Source: Nitrosomonas sp.
Lineage (GTDB): Bacteria > Pseudomonadota > Gammaproteobacteria > Burkholderiales > Nitrosomonadaceae
Reading direction: 5' to 3'
DNA length: 64,000 nucleotides
Assembly (NCBI GenBank): GCA_016710135.1
Contig: JADJLM010000001.1
Location: forward strand, 496,001-560,000
A program made the translations under genes and the position numbers. How positions within the stretch are numbered: the first letter of the stretch is position 1; the number at the start of each line of letters is the position of its first letter. The notes beneath the pieces were generated by a model. The model saw nothing but the letters and a program-made list of their open reading frames with translations. It was not told the origin of the DNA and ran no database searches. Of this stretch, positions 10,800-19,957 are shown piece by piece.

Positions 10800-11066
10800 G
10801 GATTTATTGGTAATTTTTTGAGCGTTTTTTAGCTATTTTTCTGTATACGGGCACTTGTTCTTTTGAGGTACCTTTCTTGATGGCTTTGCCGCCACGCTTG
10901 CGTGCAGACCTGGGCAATCAACGCTGCCCTTTAAAAGACTCCAGGAAATAGGTTTCATCGGCTTCGACAGTACCATTCATTTCAAACTTTTTCGCAGTTT
11001 GTCTTGCTGATTACGGTTCATGCGTTCAATCGATTTTAGCCAGGCTTTAAATTCCGTTGTTTTCAC
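10800..11066 (-). pseudogene. IS1595-family transposase, internal remnant
   Basis: On the minus strand the frame reads MNGTVEADETYFLESFKGQR, the first catalytic block of ISXO2-like transposases. A TGA follows, then LPRSARKRGGKAIKKGTSKE. The TGA and the lack of the C-terminal half make it dead. Confidence 0.7.
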
Positions 11067-11124
11067 TATGCACACCTCTATTTTTATATCTCAATGCACA
11101 TTGGACAACCAATTCAATAATTAG

Positions 11125-11321
11125 TCGACCCTGAAAAACTGCATCAATTGTTATTATGGATCAGCAGTTTCAAAAGGCAGCGTGTTAATAAAGACAAAAT
11201 CGAGCAATTTGATCTTTTTCCATCAAAGAATTGGCGAAGCCTGCAGTTTTCGCCACGGGAAGAAAAACCAAAAAAAATAGCCAATAGCCATTGTTTTAGA
11301 TTCCAGGCGGTAGCCATTGGC
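11125..11321 (-). mobile_element. IS5-family element end, second solo fragment
   Basis: The same ~200-base end as at 7249-7455 with small differences, again preceded by TTAG. It ends inside the transposase 3' end (GGCGGTAGCCATTGG), one base before an IS481-type terminal sequence. Confidence 0.75.
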
Positions 11322-11386
11322 TGTACTAGCTCAGATCAGATCGTACAGTTACCGAATTGATTGGATGTCTGTCAGATTAGATTTTA
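11322..11386. mobile_element. Solo IS481-family terminal sequence
   Basis: TGTACTAGCTCAGATCAGAT and the next ~45 bases are practically identical to the end of the IS481 copy at 20802. Internal element sequence does not follow, so only the end remains. Confidence 0.7.
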
Positions 11387-11412
11387 TCTCCAGAAAACCC
11401 GGGGCGATTCAC

Positions 11413-11602
11413 AGATTCCAACCAGCAGCATCTTAAACAGCAGCAACCCACAATAGGCCGGACGGCCTGCTGCATCTGACACCGGTGCATAATGAGCTAC
11501 AATCACTTTTTCTATCGAATCTCAGTCGATCAATTGATCAATTTGATTCAAGAAATTCCCTTTCCGGGTGCGACACACTACATCGTATTCTGAAAAACTC
11601 AT
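11413..11602 (-). pseudogene. IS5-family transposase N-terminal remnant
   Basis: ATG at 11602 (minus strand) starts M-S-F-S-E-Y-D-V-V-C-R-T-R-K-G-N-F, followed by HYAPVSDAAGRPAYCGLLLF. This is the typical beginning of an IS1031-like IS5 transposase. Homology stops at about 11413. Confidence 0.7.
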
Positions 11603-11700
11603 ACTTATTACTTCAATGCTATTGATTTAAAACACAATTATAGCATCTAGATGATTGGTTGAATTTATAACCGCGCAAAAGTCTCATTACATATTAGCAG

Positions 11701-12250
11701 ATGAATGGCCTTGATTTTGCAGATATTGCCGTTTTCTCTTCGTTGGGATTATTTATTGCACCGCTGCTTGTCTTTTGGGTTGGTCGTTATGTAGTAGGTA
11801 TCCGATGGTTGCCGGAATCAGAAAATGAGCATGTTTCCTCAGGGCTGCTTGATGCTGCTATCTTTGGGTTGCTGGGACTGCTTATTGCCTTTACCTTTTC
11901 CGGAACTGCCTTACGCTTTGATGAGCGACGGGAATTGGTCGTCCATGAGACTAATGCTATTGAAACAGCTTACCTCCGGCTGAATTTGCTGTCTACCGAA
12001 ACACAGCCGGAGCTACGTACGTTGCTCAGACAATACTTGGATGCACGTTCGGAAGTTTATCGGAGGTATATCTGATATGGACTCCGTGCAAGCTGCTTTG
12101 GAACAGGTGAATGTGCTTATTCGAGGACGTAGTTTAACTCATGCGGCGGTATTTTCCGTCATGAATGTTACATAAATTGATATGCGCCCTTACCCTTACT
12201 TGCCCTTGGGTTAATAGTCGGTTGAAGGCGATGCTCTTCCCATCCACTTT
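11701..12250 (+). pseudogene. DUF4239 (bestrophin-like) membrane protein, truncated
   Basis: The open part (11701-12075) encodes two hydrophobic segments, a stretch like GLLDAAIFGLLGLLIAFTFS, and a helical part with FDERRELVVHETNAIETAYL, as in the DUF4239 family. It stops at TGA 12073-12075. Broken downstream frames (S-L-T-H-A-A-V-F-S-V-M-N; P-Y-L-P-L-G-L-I-V-G) look like the remaining family sequence. The gap 12250-12400 holds nothing I recognise. Confidence 0.5.
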
Positions 12251-12400
12251 ACCTATCGTAGTGGTGTAAATTCTATTTCGCGTTATGGGATGAATGACAA
12301 ATCATCTGATCTCACACAAAAAATGGGGAAAATAGGCCCCAAACCAATATTTTTGTTGCTGATCGGACACACATTTTGCCAATTTGGGATGTTTTCCGGT

Positions 12401-12474
12401 CAGTTTGACAACTAAGCCCTTTCTCGGTACATTCGTTTCTTATGAAGAAAGGCATTTATTTTTCCTATACGCGG
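12401..12474 (+). repeat. 74-base diverged repeat, copy 1
   Basis: It aligns without gaps to 16863-16936. Both start CAGTTTGACA, share TTTCTTAT near the middle and finish TTTATTTTTCCTATA-N-GCGG. Its end supplies the first codons of the remnant ORF at 12442. Confidence 0.6.
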
Positions 12475-12780
12475 AGCGCGTTGAACATGTATGCTTCGTT
12501 GCCCGTCCTCGAAAGAGATCCAGGCAGCGCCCTGCTGATGGGCGGTGACGTTTTGAGCGACGGTCGAATGCTCGACCGATTAGTGCGATCGACCCGTCCG
12601 GGCACTCCCCTGATCGACCGCGAATATTCGACGGCTAATGATGATCCTGTGTTGATTTCACTACGAGACAATTTGGCATTGGAATATGTGAGCGGCAGCC
12701 CCTGGATCGAGATTGGTTTTCCGGAGGAGTTTACGTATGCAAACAATGTCATTCTTCCCGCTTTGCAAGCGAAGCCGTGA
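12442..12780 (+). pseudogene. Sugar or phosphocholine nucleotidyltransferase remnant
   Basis: 112 residues open, but too short for the family (~240). ALLMGGDVLSDGRMLDRLV and LIDREYSTANDDPVLISLRD match the middle of the NTP-transferase fold. The protein then jumps to YVSGSPWIEIGFPEEFTYAN, its normal C-terminal block, so an internal segment is deleted. The first ~10 codons come from the 74-base repeat, so the true N-terminus with the nucleotide-binding loop is lost. Base composition becomes GC-richer here and stays so to 14853. Function is presumably lost. Confidence 0.45.
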
Positions 12781-12869
12781 AATCTTGGAAGTGTCATTTC
12801 GAATCAGGTCTCGCCGCCTATAGGGTCGCTGAGTACCCTTTTTAATGATTTGAGGACATATCGCGCGAA

Positions 12870-13874
12870 TTGAAAAATAAAGTCTACATTTTAGGAGCGG
12901 GAGGCATTGGCGTCGCCCTCGCTTGGTCACTAGTGCGCGCGAACTGGGATGTCACGGTAATCGACGTAGATGCGCGCAAAGTAGAATGTGGAAGTAAGGA
13001 AGGCTTGACGGTTGTCGGCTTCGGAACTGAGCATCCTACGTTCATTTCTTTCAATGAATGGACGGTCCCGCAAGACGAACTGATACTGCTTTGTACCAAA
13101 ACATACGATAACCCTGCTGTTTTAGCCCGTCTACAAAATGCTTCTCGTCTGGTTCCTGTTCAAAACGGCTTCGACCCGGAACTGGATCGAAGAGATCATC
13201 CTGGCGAGGGGATTGCCTCGTTCGTGTCGGAATGTCCGCGAGATCGCCCGGTCACCCGGATTACGCGTCCTGGTTGCCTGCATCTTGGCCCGCGTCGCGC
13301 TGTGACTGCGGTGGAGCTTGAGGATTTAAAGTTTCTGGCTGCGTCGCTCTCAATTGGGAAGCTATTTCCGGTTCAGTTCGTGGAAGACATTTATCCATTC
13401 AAGGCGGCGAAACTGATGTACAACGCAGCTATTTCTCCCTTGGCCGGAGCGGCCGGCGTGGACAACGGCGAACTGTTGAGTGATCCGCTCGCGAAGCGAC
13501 TTTTTTTTGCGCTGTTGCAGGAGAACTATTCGATCTTTCGGCACGCTCGCGTGCCGCTCGCTCGCATTGGGCCGTTCCACCCGGATACCGTCGCGCGGAT
13601 TTTGCACACTCCATTGCTCCCCTCGGTGATGGCTGTTTTCTTTCGCCCGTCGCTGCGAGGCACGTATTGTTCAATGGCGCCCGACATGGTTACAGGACGT
13701 ACGGAAATCGAGGCATATAATGGGCATTTGATCCGACTGGCAGGAACCTATCCATGTCCGCTAAACCGGGCAGCATTTTCATTGATAAACGATATCGTGA
13801 ATGATCGACTAAAGCTCCATCGAGACAATCTGCACCGGATGGAAAAGGCTTTAACGAGCAGTTCTTCATGTTAA
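12870..13874 (+). CDS. Ketopantoate reductase (ApbA/PanE) family oxidoreductase
   Basis: 334 residues. The N-terminal Rossmann loop VYILGAGGIGVALAWSLV and the acidic VIDVDARK indicate NAD(P) binding. VPVQNGFDPE corresponds to the conserved Asn region, and the catalytic-Lys region is near FKAAKLMYNAAISPLAGAAG. These fit the 2-dehydropantoate 2-reductase superfamily. Sequence divergence and linkage to an epimerase and a nucleotidyltransferase remnant suggest a specialised role (polysaccharide or small-molecule synthesis) rather than pantothenate synthesis; this is inference. The start is TTG at 12870, with GAGGA 13 bases upstream. It overlaps the next gene by 7 bases. Confidence 0.7.
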   Translation: MKNKVYILGAGGIGVALAWSLVRANWDVTVIDVDARKVECGSKEGLTVVGFGTEHPTFISFNEWTVPQDELILLCTKTYDNPAVLARLQNASRLVPVQNGFDPELDRRDHPGEGIASFVSECPRDRPVTRITRPGCLHLGPRRAVTAVELEDLKFLAASLSIGKLFPVQFVEDIYPFKAAKLMYNAAISPLAGAAGVDNGELLSDPLAKRLFFALLQENYSIFRHARVPLARIGPFHPDTVARILHTPLLPSVMAVFFRPSLRGTYCSMAPDMVTGRTEIEAYNGHLIRLAGTYPCPLNRAAFSLINDIVNDRLKLHRDNLHRMEKALTSSSSC

Positions 13875-14853
13875 ATCTTGTTACTGGAGGTGCGGGATTC
13901 CTTGGCTCGCATTTGGTTTTGCGATTACTGGCGAACGGCTCCCAGGTGCGAGTGCTTGAACACCCATCGGCCGCTGTGGAACATCTGCCTCTTGATCGTA
14001 TCGAACTGATCCGAGGTGACATTCGGGATGTGGCGGCGGTACAAGAGGCGACACGTGGCTGTCATACCGTGTACCATTTGGCCGCTGATCCAAACCTTTG
14101 GCGTCGGGATCGTACGGAGTACGATGCAATCAATCACCTAGGAGCGGTCAACGTCATGCGCGCCGCCTTGGATAACGGTGCGCAAAAAATTTTGCACACT
14201 AGCACCGAAAGTATCCTGAGTGCTCCGCACTTTAATGGTGGGGCCGTTGAAAATCTTCGCTTGAAGGAACACGACATGCTTGGTCCTTATTGTCTCAGCA
14301 AGTTTCGGGCTGAAGAAGCTATTCATCGGATGGTGGGTGAGGGAGCGCCGATCGTGATGGTCACTCCCACGTTGCCAGTCGGCCCCGGAGACCTCAACCA
14401 AACACCGCTTACACGAATGATTGTCGCATTCTGTCGTGGTAAGCTGCCGGCTTACCTGGACTGTCGCTTCAACCTGATTGATGCCAGAGACATTGCCATC
14501 GGCATGGTTTTGGCAATCGAACGAGGCCGCCCTGGCATTCGCTATTTACTCGGAGCTGAAAACCACCGGCTATACGACTGGCTTCGAATTCTTGGAGAAC
14601 AGGTTGGACGAACCCCTCCACCCTGGCGAGTGCCTTACACCGTGGCGTTGGGTGTCGCCCATTGCAGCGAACTGTGGGCGGATTACGTGTCGGGAAAGTG
14701 CCGATGACGACGCGAACGGGAGTGCGACTCACGCGCCGCTGCATGTTTTTTGATCCATCCGTCAGCCTATCCGAACTCGGACTAAAGCCTCGTTCGATCC
14801 AGGAGTCCGCGCGGGATGCGGTGGCTTGGTACAGGAAGCAAGGCTGGATTTAG
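13868..14853 (+). CDS. NAD-dependent sugar epimerase/dehydratase, frameshifted near the 3' end
   Basis: Extended SDR protein. The NAD loop is NLVTGGAGFLGSHLVLRLL, the D-containing motif is RGDIRDVAAV and the active site is Y-C-L-S-K (the usual YxxxK). It resembles HpnA-like epimerases. The frame stops at 14705-14707 (S-G-K-C-R). The expected ending (VPMTTRTGVRLTRRCMFFDP through AVAWYRKQGWI) continues in another frame to 14853. One missing base near 14698 (AAAGTGCC where AAAGGTGCC would fit) explains the break. The catalytic core is intact, so a shortened enzyme could still fold. Translation is coupled to the upstream reductase by a short overlap. Confidence 0.7.
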
Positions 14854-15089
14854 CTGCCATTTGCAGTGCTTTCTAGAACTGTTGCAGCACAAGAATCAGA
14901 ACTATGGATCTCTGGAAAAGCCCAATAACAGACTATTCCTTGGTTCCATAGAGTCGCAAAATCTCTTTTGATCAAGTGGCATTAGGTGTGTTCTTTTGTG
15001 TATATTCATGTCTACATCCTCTCAAAAAGTTGTAAACAACGCTAATAAAAATAACAGCTTAGGATTTTTACCTAACGCGACTAACTTTA

Positions 15090-15290
15090 CTATCTGTTGC
15101 TGAAATTCTGCTGAGTATACAGATTTATAATTTTGAGCCATCTCTTATCTTCTCTGAACTTGAACATAATATGCCCGCTCAAAGAGGGCAACTCCAAAGC
15201 GCGCAAATAGCTATCACCTCGTTTACGGATAACAAGCAAGATTCGTTTACCTTCGCTTGAATATTGCTTGAGAACCAAACCTAACGATTC
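15090..15290 (-). pseudogene. IS110-family transposase remnant
   Basis: The minus-strand frame reads L-G-L-V-L-K-Q-Y-S-S-E-G-K-R followed by RKRGDSYLRALE. This matches the LGLVPKQYSSGGK...KRGDSYLRTLL block in the C-terminal domain of IS110-type transposases. Nothing recognisable surrounds it. The stretches 14854-15089 and 15291-15398 show no gene. Confidence 0.45.
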
Positions 15291-15413
15291 TCACATGTTA
15301 TAATCTTCCAGAGAGTTTAGCGCTTGCTAATTTTCATAAATTCGAACACTTATAGGGTTTCCAAGCGTTTTGAAAGATCAATCAATTAATTATACCTATG
15401 AAGGAGGTTTCTC

Positions 15414-15920
15414 ATGAAATCCGTCATCAGCATTATCGTCGCTGGGTCAATTCTGTTTACTTTACCAGCGTTCTCGCAGACCGCAAGTAATGCCAATGGC
15501 AACATGGAAATCCTGATGCAAAAGATCAAGGCAGATAAAAAACTGTTGGTCGCTACTAACATGGATTTGACCGATGCAGAAGGTAAAGCCTTTTGGCCGT
15601 TGTATGATGCATACCAGAGCGAGCTCCTGAAAATAGATGAGCAACTCGGCAAAATCATTGAAAACTATGCCGCTGCGTACAACCAAGGTACGGGGGGGAT
15701 TTCAAACGATATGGCAAGAATGCTGATTAATGAGGTGATTTCGATTGAAGAGCATGAAGTGAAGCTGAAGCGTATCTTTCTAAAAAAGATCGGCGCGGTG
15801 TTATCATCGGCCAAAACGGCTCGCTATATTCAGATTGAAGGCAAGATCAGAGCTGCGCTGAAGTATGAGCTTGCACAAGAGGTTCCCCTAGTGTACGAAT
15901 CCACTGGTTTAAAGATGTAA
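15414..15920 (+). CDS. Small secreted helical protein, unknown function
   Basis: 168 residues with a clear signal peptide (KSVISIIVAGSILFTLPAFS, cleavage near FSQ-TAS). The mature part is predicted helical and charged: ADKKLLVATNMDLTDAEGKA, WPLYDAYQSELLKIDEQL. The L-T-D-A-E-G-K-A-F-W-P-L-Y pattern recalls CpxP/Spy-like periplasmic proteins but is not enough for an assignment. A strong ribosome site (AAGGAGG) precedes the ATG. It is isolated between remnant sequences. The 15921-16315 gap shows no gene. Confidence 0.65.
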   Translation: MKSVISIIVAGSILFTLPAFSQTASNANGNMEILMQKIKADKKLLVATNMDLTDAEGKAFWPLYDAYQSELLKIDEQLGKIIENYAAAYNQGTGGISNDMARMLINEVISIEEHEVKLKRIFLKKIGAVLSSAKTARYIQIEGKIRAALKYELAQEVPLVYESTGLKM

Positions 15921-16315
15921 TTGTGCTGCGGCAAGATCCACGGGAAGGGCTCTTGATTTGAAAGTGATATACGGAGAGAGTCAACCGTAATCAGAGTTAG
16001 TAATTATTTTGAAAATCATGCCAGTTGATCGTCTGCGGCATTGCATTCTTTAGCATCGTAGTAAAAATCGTGAGGAACTTTTATATACAGGTGACTCCTC
16101 AACTTTTTTTGATTCCCCTACCTGGCAGAGCTATTATTAGAACACCAGGCTTACTAAATTCTGCGTAAGCATCAGTCAAAAACAGATCTCACCCCCTTTT
16201 CCTCTATTCAACCCGTTTCAAGTGATTGGATTGCGGCCGACTATTATACGAGGAAACTTGCTTGTACAATCTCACGGCTCGTCATTGGACATCAGGGCTT
16301 TCAAACAGCTAAGGT

Positions 16316-16355
16316 CGATCACTTTGATGCGATGACCATCGCATCAAAGTGATCG
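16316..16355. repeat. 40-base near-perfect palindrome
   Basis: Nineteen bases (CGATCACTTTGATGCGATG) are followed by AC and then their exact reverse complement. Downstream bases (16352-16438) read as a charged tail, D-R-D-H-G-E-D-I-E-D-R-F-F-S-R-F-D-R, so the region may be the end of a lost secreted-protein gene. There is no T-run, so it is not an obvious terminator. Confidence 0.6.
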
Positions 16356-16459
16356 TGACCATGGTGAAGATATTGAAGATCGTTTCTTCAGTCGCTTCGA
16401 TCGTGGCGGTGATCATGAGATCATGAGATTTAGATGACTATTTGGAAACATAAACTCAA

Positions 16460-16779
16460 CAAAGGCTTGCTGTGGCATACTGATCGGGGTAGTCAATACG
16501 TCGCAGGAAGCCATCGGTAATTACTAAAGCAGCATGACCATTCGGCAAAGTATGATACCGGAAGAAGGGCAACTGCTGGGAACGTCAATACCGTGTTGGA
16601 TAGCTTCTTCCATACCATGAAAATTAAATTGACTCATCATCAAAACGTTCCATTCTCGGAAAGAAGCTAAATCGACTATGCTTGAGTATATCGAGGTGTT
16701 TTACAACCGAGAGCGATTGCATTCAGCCAATGGATATATATTGCCCCTTGACTTTGAGTTGCAGCAAAATGTTGTTTAA
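16460..16779 (+). pseudogene. IS3-family OrfB remnant
   Basis: Fragments in several frames read L-L-W-H-T-D-R-G-S-Q-Y-V (second catalytic Asp), then N-T-V-L-D-S-F-F-H-T-M-K and an ending similar to the copy at 8737-8925 (N-R-E-R-L-H-S-A-N-G-Y-I). Multiple indels make it dead. Confidence 0.65.
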
Positions 16780-16862
16780 CTTTGTATCCGAAAAAGTGTT
16801 GATATATCACTGATAGCATAAAACTGCTCACTCACTGAAAAACGAAAAACAGGGGGGAATCT

Positions 16863-16936
16863 CAGTTTGACATTCCATTTTATTTCCAGTACTTTCATTT
16901 CTTATAAAAAAGTGTGTTTATTTTTCCTATATGCGG
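16863..16936 (+). repeat. 74-base diverged repeat, copy 2
   Basis: Gap-free counterpart of 12401-12474. It ends 50 bases before the pqiA-like start, so it could contribute regulatory sequence or be an old IS terminus. Confidence 0.6.
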
Positions 16937-16986
16937 CCGGATCAGCGATTCCATCATACCTAAAATGAAATTTCAATGACTTAATC

Positions 16987-17619
16987 GTGCAAGAAGTACC
17001 AGACTTAATCGCTTGTGAAGAATGCGATGCGGTTTACCGCAAATTAGTGTTGAATAATAACGAAGTGGCGTTTTGCAACTGTTGTGGCGCTGAACTGGAG
17101 CGTGAAGTGGATTCTCGCAGTCGACGTGTTTTGCCACTGACGATTGCCGGTTTGTTCATGTATATTATTGCCAATGTCTTCCCAATAGTTGAAATGGAAT
17201 TCAAAGGTATTGCTAGCCAAACGACGTTGATAGGCTCGGTATTATCGTTAAATTCCGAAGGCATGCCTGTGGCGGCATTTCTGGTGCTGACTACAACAAT
17301 TTTGTTTCCATTGATGCAACTTTTGGGTCTGATTTATTTGCTGACCTCAATAAATAGCGTTGAGCGCCCGCGTACATTCAGCCTATTCGTACGCATGATT
17401 CAAACCTTGAGACCATGGATGATGGTGGAGGTATTTCTGCTTGGCGTGATTATCACCTTTGTCAAATTGACCAATATGGCAACTGTAGTGCCTGGAATCG
17501 CGCTGTGGGCGTTTGGCGCCCTCACATTTCTTGTCGCATCGGTATTTTCATTTAATCCTCGATATATCTGGCGGATGTCTTCACTTAAGAAGTGGGAGGA
17601 AAAACATGTCCGCAAGTAG
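16987..17619 (+). CDS. pqiA: PqiA-like inner-membrane protein, first half
   Basis: 210 residues. It has an N-terminal zinc-ribbon (CEECDAVYRK ... CNCCGAELER) and four hydrophobic segments (PLTIAGLFMYIIANVFPIVE onward). PqiA is the inner-membrane part of the Pqi system, which with the MCE protein PqiB and lipoprotein PqiC spans the envelope and is thought to move lipids. E. coli PqiA holds two such modules in one ~417-residue chain; here they are two genes overlapping by 14 bases. The start is GTG at 16987, since upstream ATGs run into stops at once. Confidence 0.85.
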   Translation: MQEVPDLIACEECDAVYRKLVLNNNEVAFCNCCGAELEREVDSRSRRVLPLTIAGLFMYIIANVFPIVEMEFKGIASQTTLIGSVLSLNSEGMPVAAFLVLTTTILFPLMQLLGLIYLLTSINSVERPRTFSLFVRMIQTLRPWMMVEVFLLGVIITFVKLTNMATVVPGIALWAFGALTFLVASVFSFNPRYIWRMSSLKKWEEKHVRK

Positions 17620-18265
17620 AGCTGCTTTATTAGTCGATAAGTCTGCAAGGATCGAGCGGTGCAGACCAACCGCAGCCGGAATGGGCATGGTATTGTGTCA
17701 TTATTGTGCCACTTTGTGGAAAGATGTTAAAGCCCATGACTATTGCAGACGTTGCGGCGCAAAGCTGCATACGCGAAAACCTGACAGTTTCAACCGGACT
17801 TGGGCTTTGCTGATTGCCGCCTGCATCATGTATGTTCCCGCAAATATATTGCCGGTCATGATTACTACCTCTTTGCTGGGGGAGAAGCAGCAAGACACCA
17901 TTATGAGCGGCATCATTTATTTCTGGGTTTCTGGTTCATGGGTATTAGCGATTATTGTTTTTATTGCCAGTTTTCTGGTGCCCTTATTCAAGTTGGTGGT
18001 CTTGGCTCTTCTATTGATAACGGCTCGGCGACACAGTGATTGGCGTCTTCTGCAACGGGCAAAACTTTACCGACTTGTTGAATTGACTGGCCGCTGGTCA
18101 ATGCTAGACGTTTTCGTCGTTACACTGTTAGCTGGACTCGTACAAATTAAAGGTTTTGCCACCATCCAAGCTGGGATGGGTATCGCTGCTTTTGCTGCTG
18201 TGGTGGTCTTGACCATGCTTGCTTCGCTCAGTTTCGATCCACGCTTGACGTGGGATCGTTACTGA
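17606..18265 (+). CDS. pqiA: PqiA-like inner-membrane protein, second half
   Basis: 219 residues from the ATG at 17606 (M-S-A-S-R), preceded by GGGAGGA. A zinc ribbon (CHYCATLWKD ... CRRCGAKLH) is followed by four transmembrane helices (WALLIAACIMYVPANILPVM and so on). It corresponds to the second module of E. coli PqiA and overlaps the first gene, so the two probably form one complex. The earlier in-frame start at 17513 lies inside the first gene and is unlikely. Confidence 0.85.
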   Translation: MSASRAALLVDKSARIERCRPTAAGMGMVLCHYCATLWKDVKAHDYCRRCGAKLHTRKPDSFNRTWALLIAACIMYVPANILPVMITTSLLGEKQQDTIMSGIIYFWVSGSWVLAIIVFIASFLVPLFKLVVLALLLITARRHSDWRLLQRAKLYRLVELTGRWSMLDVFVVTLLAGLVQIKGFATIQAGMGIAAFAAVVVLTMLASLSFDPRLTWDRY

Positions 18266-18286
18266 ACACGAACTCGGGAAATCTGT

Positions 18287-19957
18287 ATGAACGAAGAAGA
18301 AATAGGAAAAATAGGAGATTCAATGGAATTCATACCCACACCTAAGAAGGTGCGTGAGCGAGACTGGATTCCTTCATTAATCTGGCTGATTCCTATACTT
18401 GCCGCAGTTATCGGTATTTCGCTCGCGGTTAAGACCTGGATGCAGCGTGGACCTGAAATCACTATTGTATTTAACTCCGCCGAAGGACTCGAAACGGGCA
18501 AGACTAAAGTAAAGTATAAGGAAGTTGAAATTGGCACAGTGCAATCCATCATGCTTAGTGAAGATCATTCTCAAGTTCTAGTAACCGCTCTATTGAAGAG
18601 GGAAGCCGAAGATTTTACTGCAACGGACAGTCGCTTTTGGGTCGTGCGTCCACGTGTTGCCGCTTCCGGTATCTCCGGGTTGAGCACTTTGCTGTCCGGC
18701 GCTTACATCGGGGCTGACGCCGGCATTGCAACGGAGAGAACAGACAAATTTACCGGATTGGAGGTACCTCCAATCGTTACGCGCGACAATTCCGGCAAAC
18801 AATATGTTTTACGTGCCGACGATCTTGGTTCGCTGGATATTGGTTCCCCTGTTTATTACCGTCGAGTCAAAGTGGGACAGGTAACTGCATTCGATCTGAA
18901 TGACGATGGCAAAGGCGTTACCATACGTATATTTATTAATGATCCTTATGATAAGTTTGTCGGCATTAATACGCGCTTCTGGCATGCCAGTGGTTTTGAT
19001 GTGCAGATTAACGCCGGTGGCCTCACGCTAAATACGCAATCACTGGTGACTATTGTGCTCGGTGGTCTTGCGTTTCAGTCACCGGAAAATCCTGGTCCTT
19101 CCGCCAATGAGAACACCGCTTTTGTTCTGGCGGAAAATCAGACCAACGCGTTAAAAGAAGAGGATGGTGAAGTAGAGACTATATTGCTTAATTTCGAACA
19201 ATCCGTGCGAGGGTTGGTGCCTGGCGCTGAAGTGAGTTTCCGCGGACTGCAAATGGGACATGTTAAATCAATTGGTGTCCAATATGATCCCGAGCGGAAA
19301 GAGTTCCGTATGCCGGTTCTGGTGGAAGTTTATCCCGGGCGTCTGGGTCAAAATTTTATCGAAGACCGGAGGAGCAAGTATACACCGCAACAGCATTTGC
19401 AACTCATGATCGACCGTGGTTTACGTGCGCAATTACGAACCGGCAATTTCCTTACCGGGCAGCTTTATATCGCTTTTGATTTTTTTCCTAAGACTAAAAC
19501 GGCTACTCCGGTAAAGAAAGGTGTTGTCGCAAACGTGACTGGCATAAGTGCTTCTAGCGGATTGATGCAATTGCCAACCGTTCCCAACAGCATCGATGAA
19601 TTTCAAACACAGGCTTCGGAGATTATGCTTAAGCTAAATAAGGTACCATTCGATCAAATCGGTAACGAGTTGCAGCAATCACTGAAAGCACTGAGGCACA
19701 CACTGAACAATGTCAGTCAATTGATGAAGAAATTGAACAACGATGTGGCTCCCGAAATTACCGTGGCAATCAAAGATGTCCAGAAAACGTTAAATGCTGC
19801 GGAGCGTATGCTATCTGAAGATGCTCCGTTACAGCAGGATTTGCGTCAGACATTGCAGGAATTAACGCGTGCGGCCACTTCACTGAGAATTCTGACGGAT
19901 TATCTCGAGCACCATCCTGAATCCGTGATTCGAGGTAAACGGGAGAATAAACAATGA
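18287..19957 (+). CDS. pqiB: PqiB, MCE/MlaD-domain envelope transport protein
   Basis: 556 residues. One N-terminal transmembrane helix (WIPSLIWLIPILAAVIGISL) is followed by three MCE domains, seen as repeats of the kind FNSAEGLETGKTKVKYKEVE, YVLRADDLGSLDIGSPVYYR and FEQSVRGLVPGAEVSFRGLQ. A helical C-terminal region (LRHTLNNVSQLMKKLNND) builds the needle-like tunnel in known PqiB. It is periplasmic and forms a conduit between inner and outer membranes. It lies between pqiA genes and pqiC, with a 4-base overlap to the latter. Confidence 0.9.
   Translation: MNEEEIGKIGDSMEFIPTPKKVRERDWIPSLIWLIPILAAVIGISLAVKTWMQRGPEITIVFNSAEGLETGKTKVKYKEVEIGTVQSIMLSEDHSQVLVTALLKREAEDFTATDSRFWVVRPRVAASGISGLSTLLSGAYIGADAGIATERTDKFTGLEVPPIVTRDNSGKQYVLRADDLGSLDIGSPVYYRRVKVGQVTAFDLNDDGKGVTIRIFINDPYDKFVGINTRFWHASGFDVQINAGGLTLNTQSLVTIVLGGLAFQSPENPGPSANENTAFVLAENQTNALKEEDGEVETILLNFEQSVRGLVPGAEVSFRGLQMGHVKSIGVQYDPERKEFRMPVLVEVYPGRLGQNFIEDRRSKYTPQQHLQLMIDRGLRAQLRTGNFLTGQLYIAFDFFPKTKTATPVKKGVVANVTGISASSGLMQLPTVPNSIDEFQTQASEIMLKLNKVPFDQIGNELQQSLKALRHTLNNVSQLMKKLNNDVAPEITVAIKDVQKTLNAAERMLSEDAPLQQDLRQTLQELTRAATSLRILTDYLEHHPESVIRGKRENKQ

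Noticed and set aside
11148..11360. 70-codon frame in the IS end region
   Set aside because: It runs through the terminal sequence of an IS5 remnant and into an IS481 end, so it is not a gene.
13362..14401. Several 70-110 codon minus-strand frames opposite the reductase and epimerase genes
   Set aside because: They mirror GC-rich coding sequence and show no family features.
14854..15089. Gene between the epimerase and the IS110 remnant
   Set aside because: No open frame with a start, ribosome site or recognisable product on either strand.
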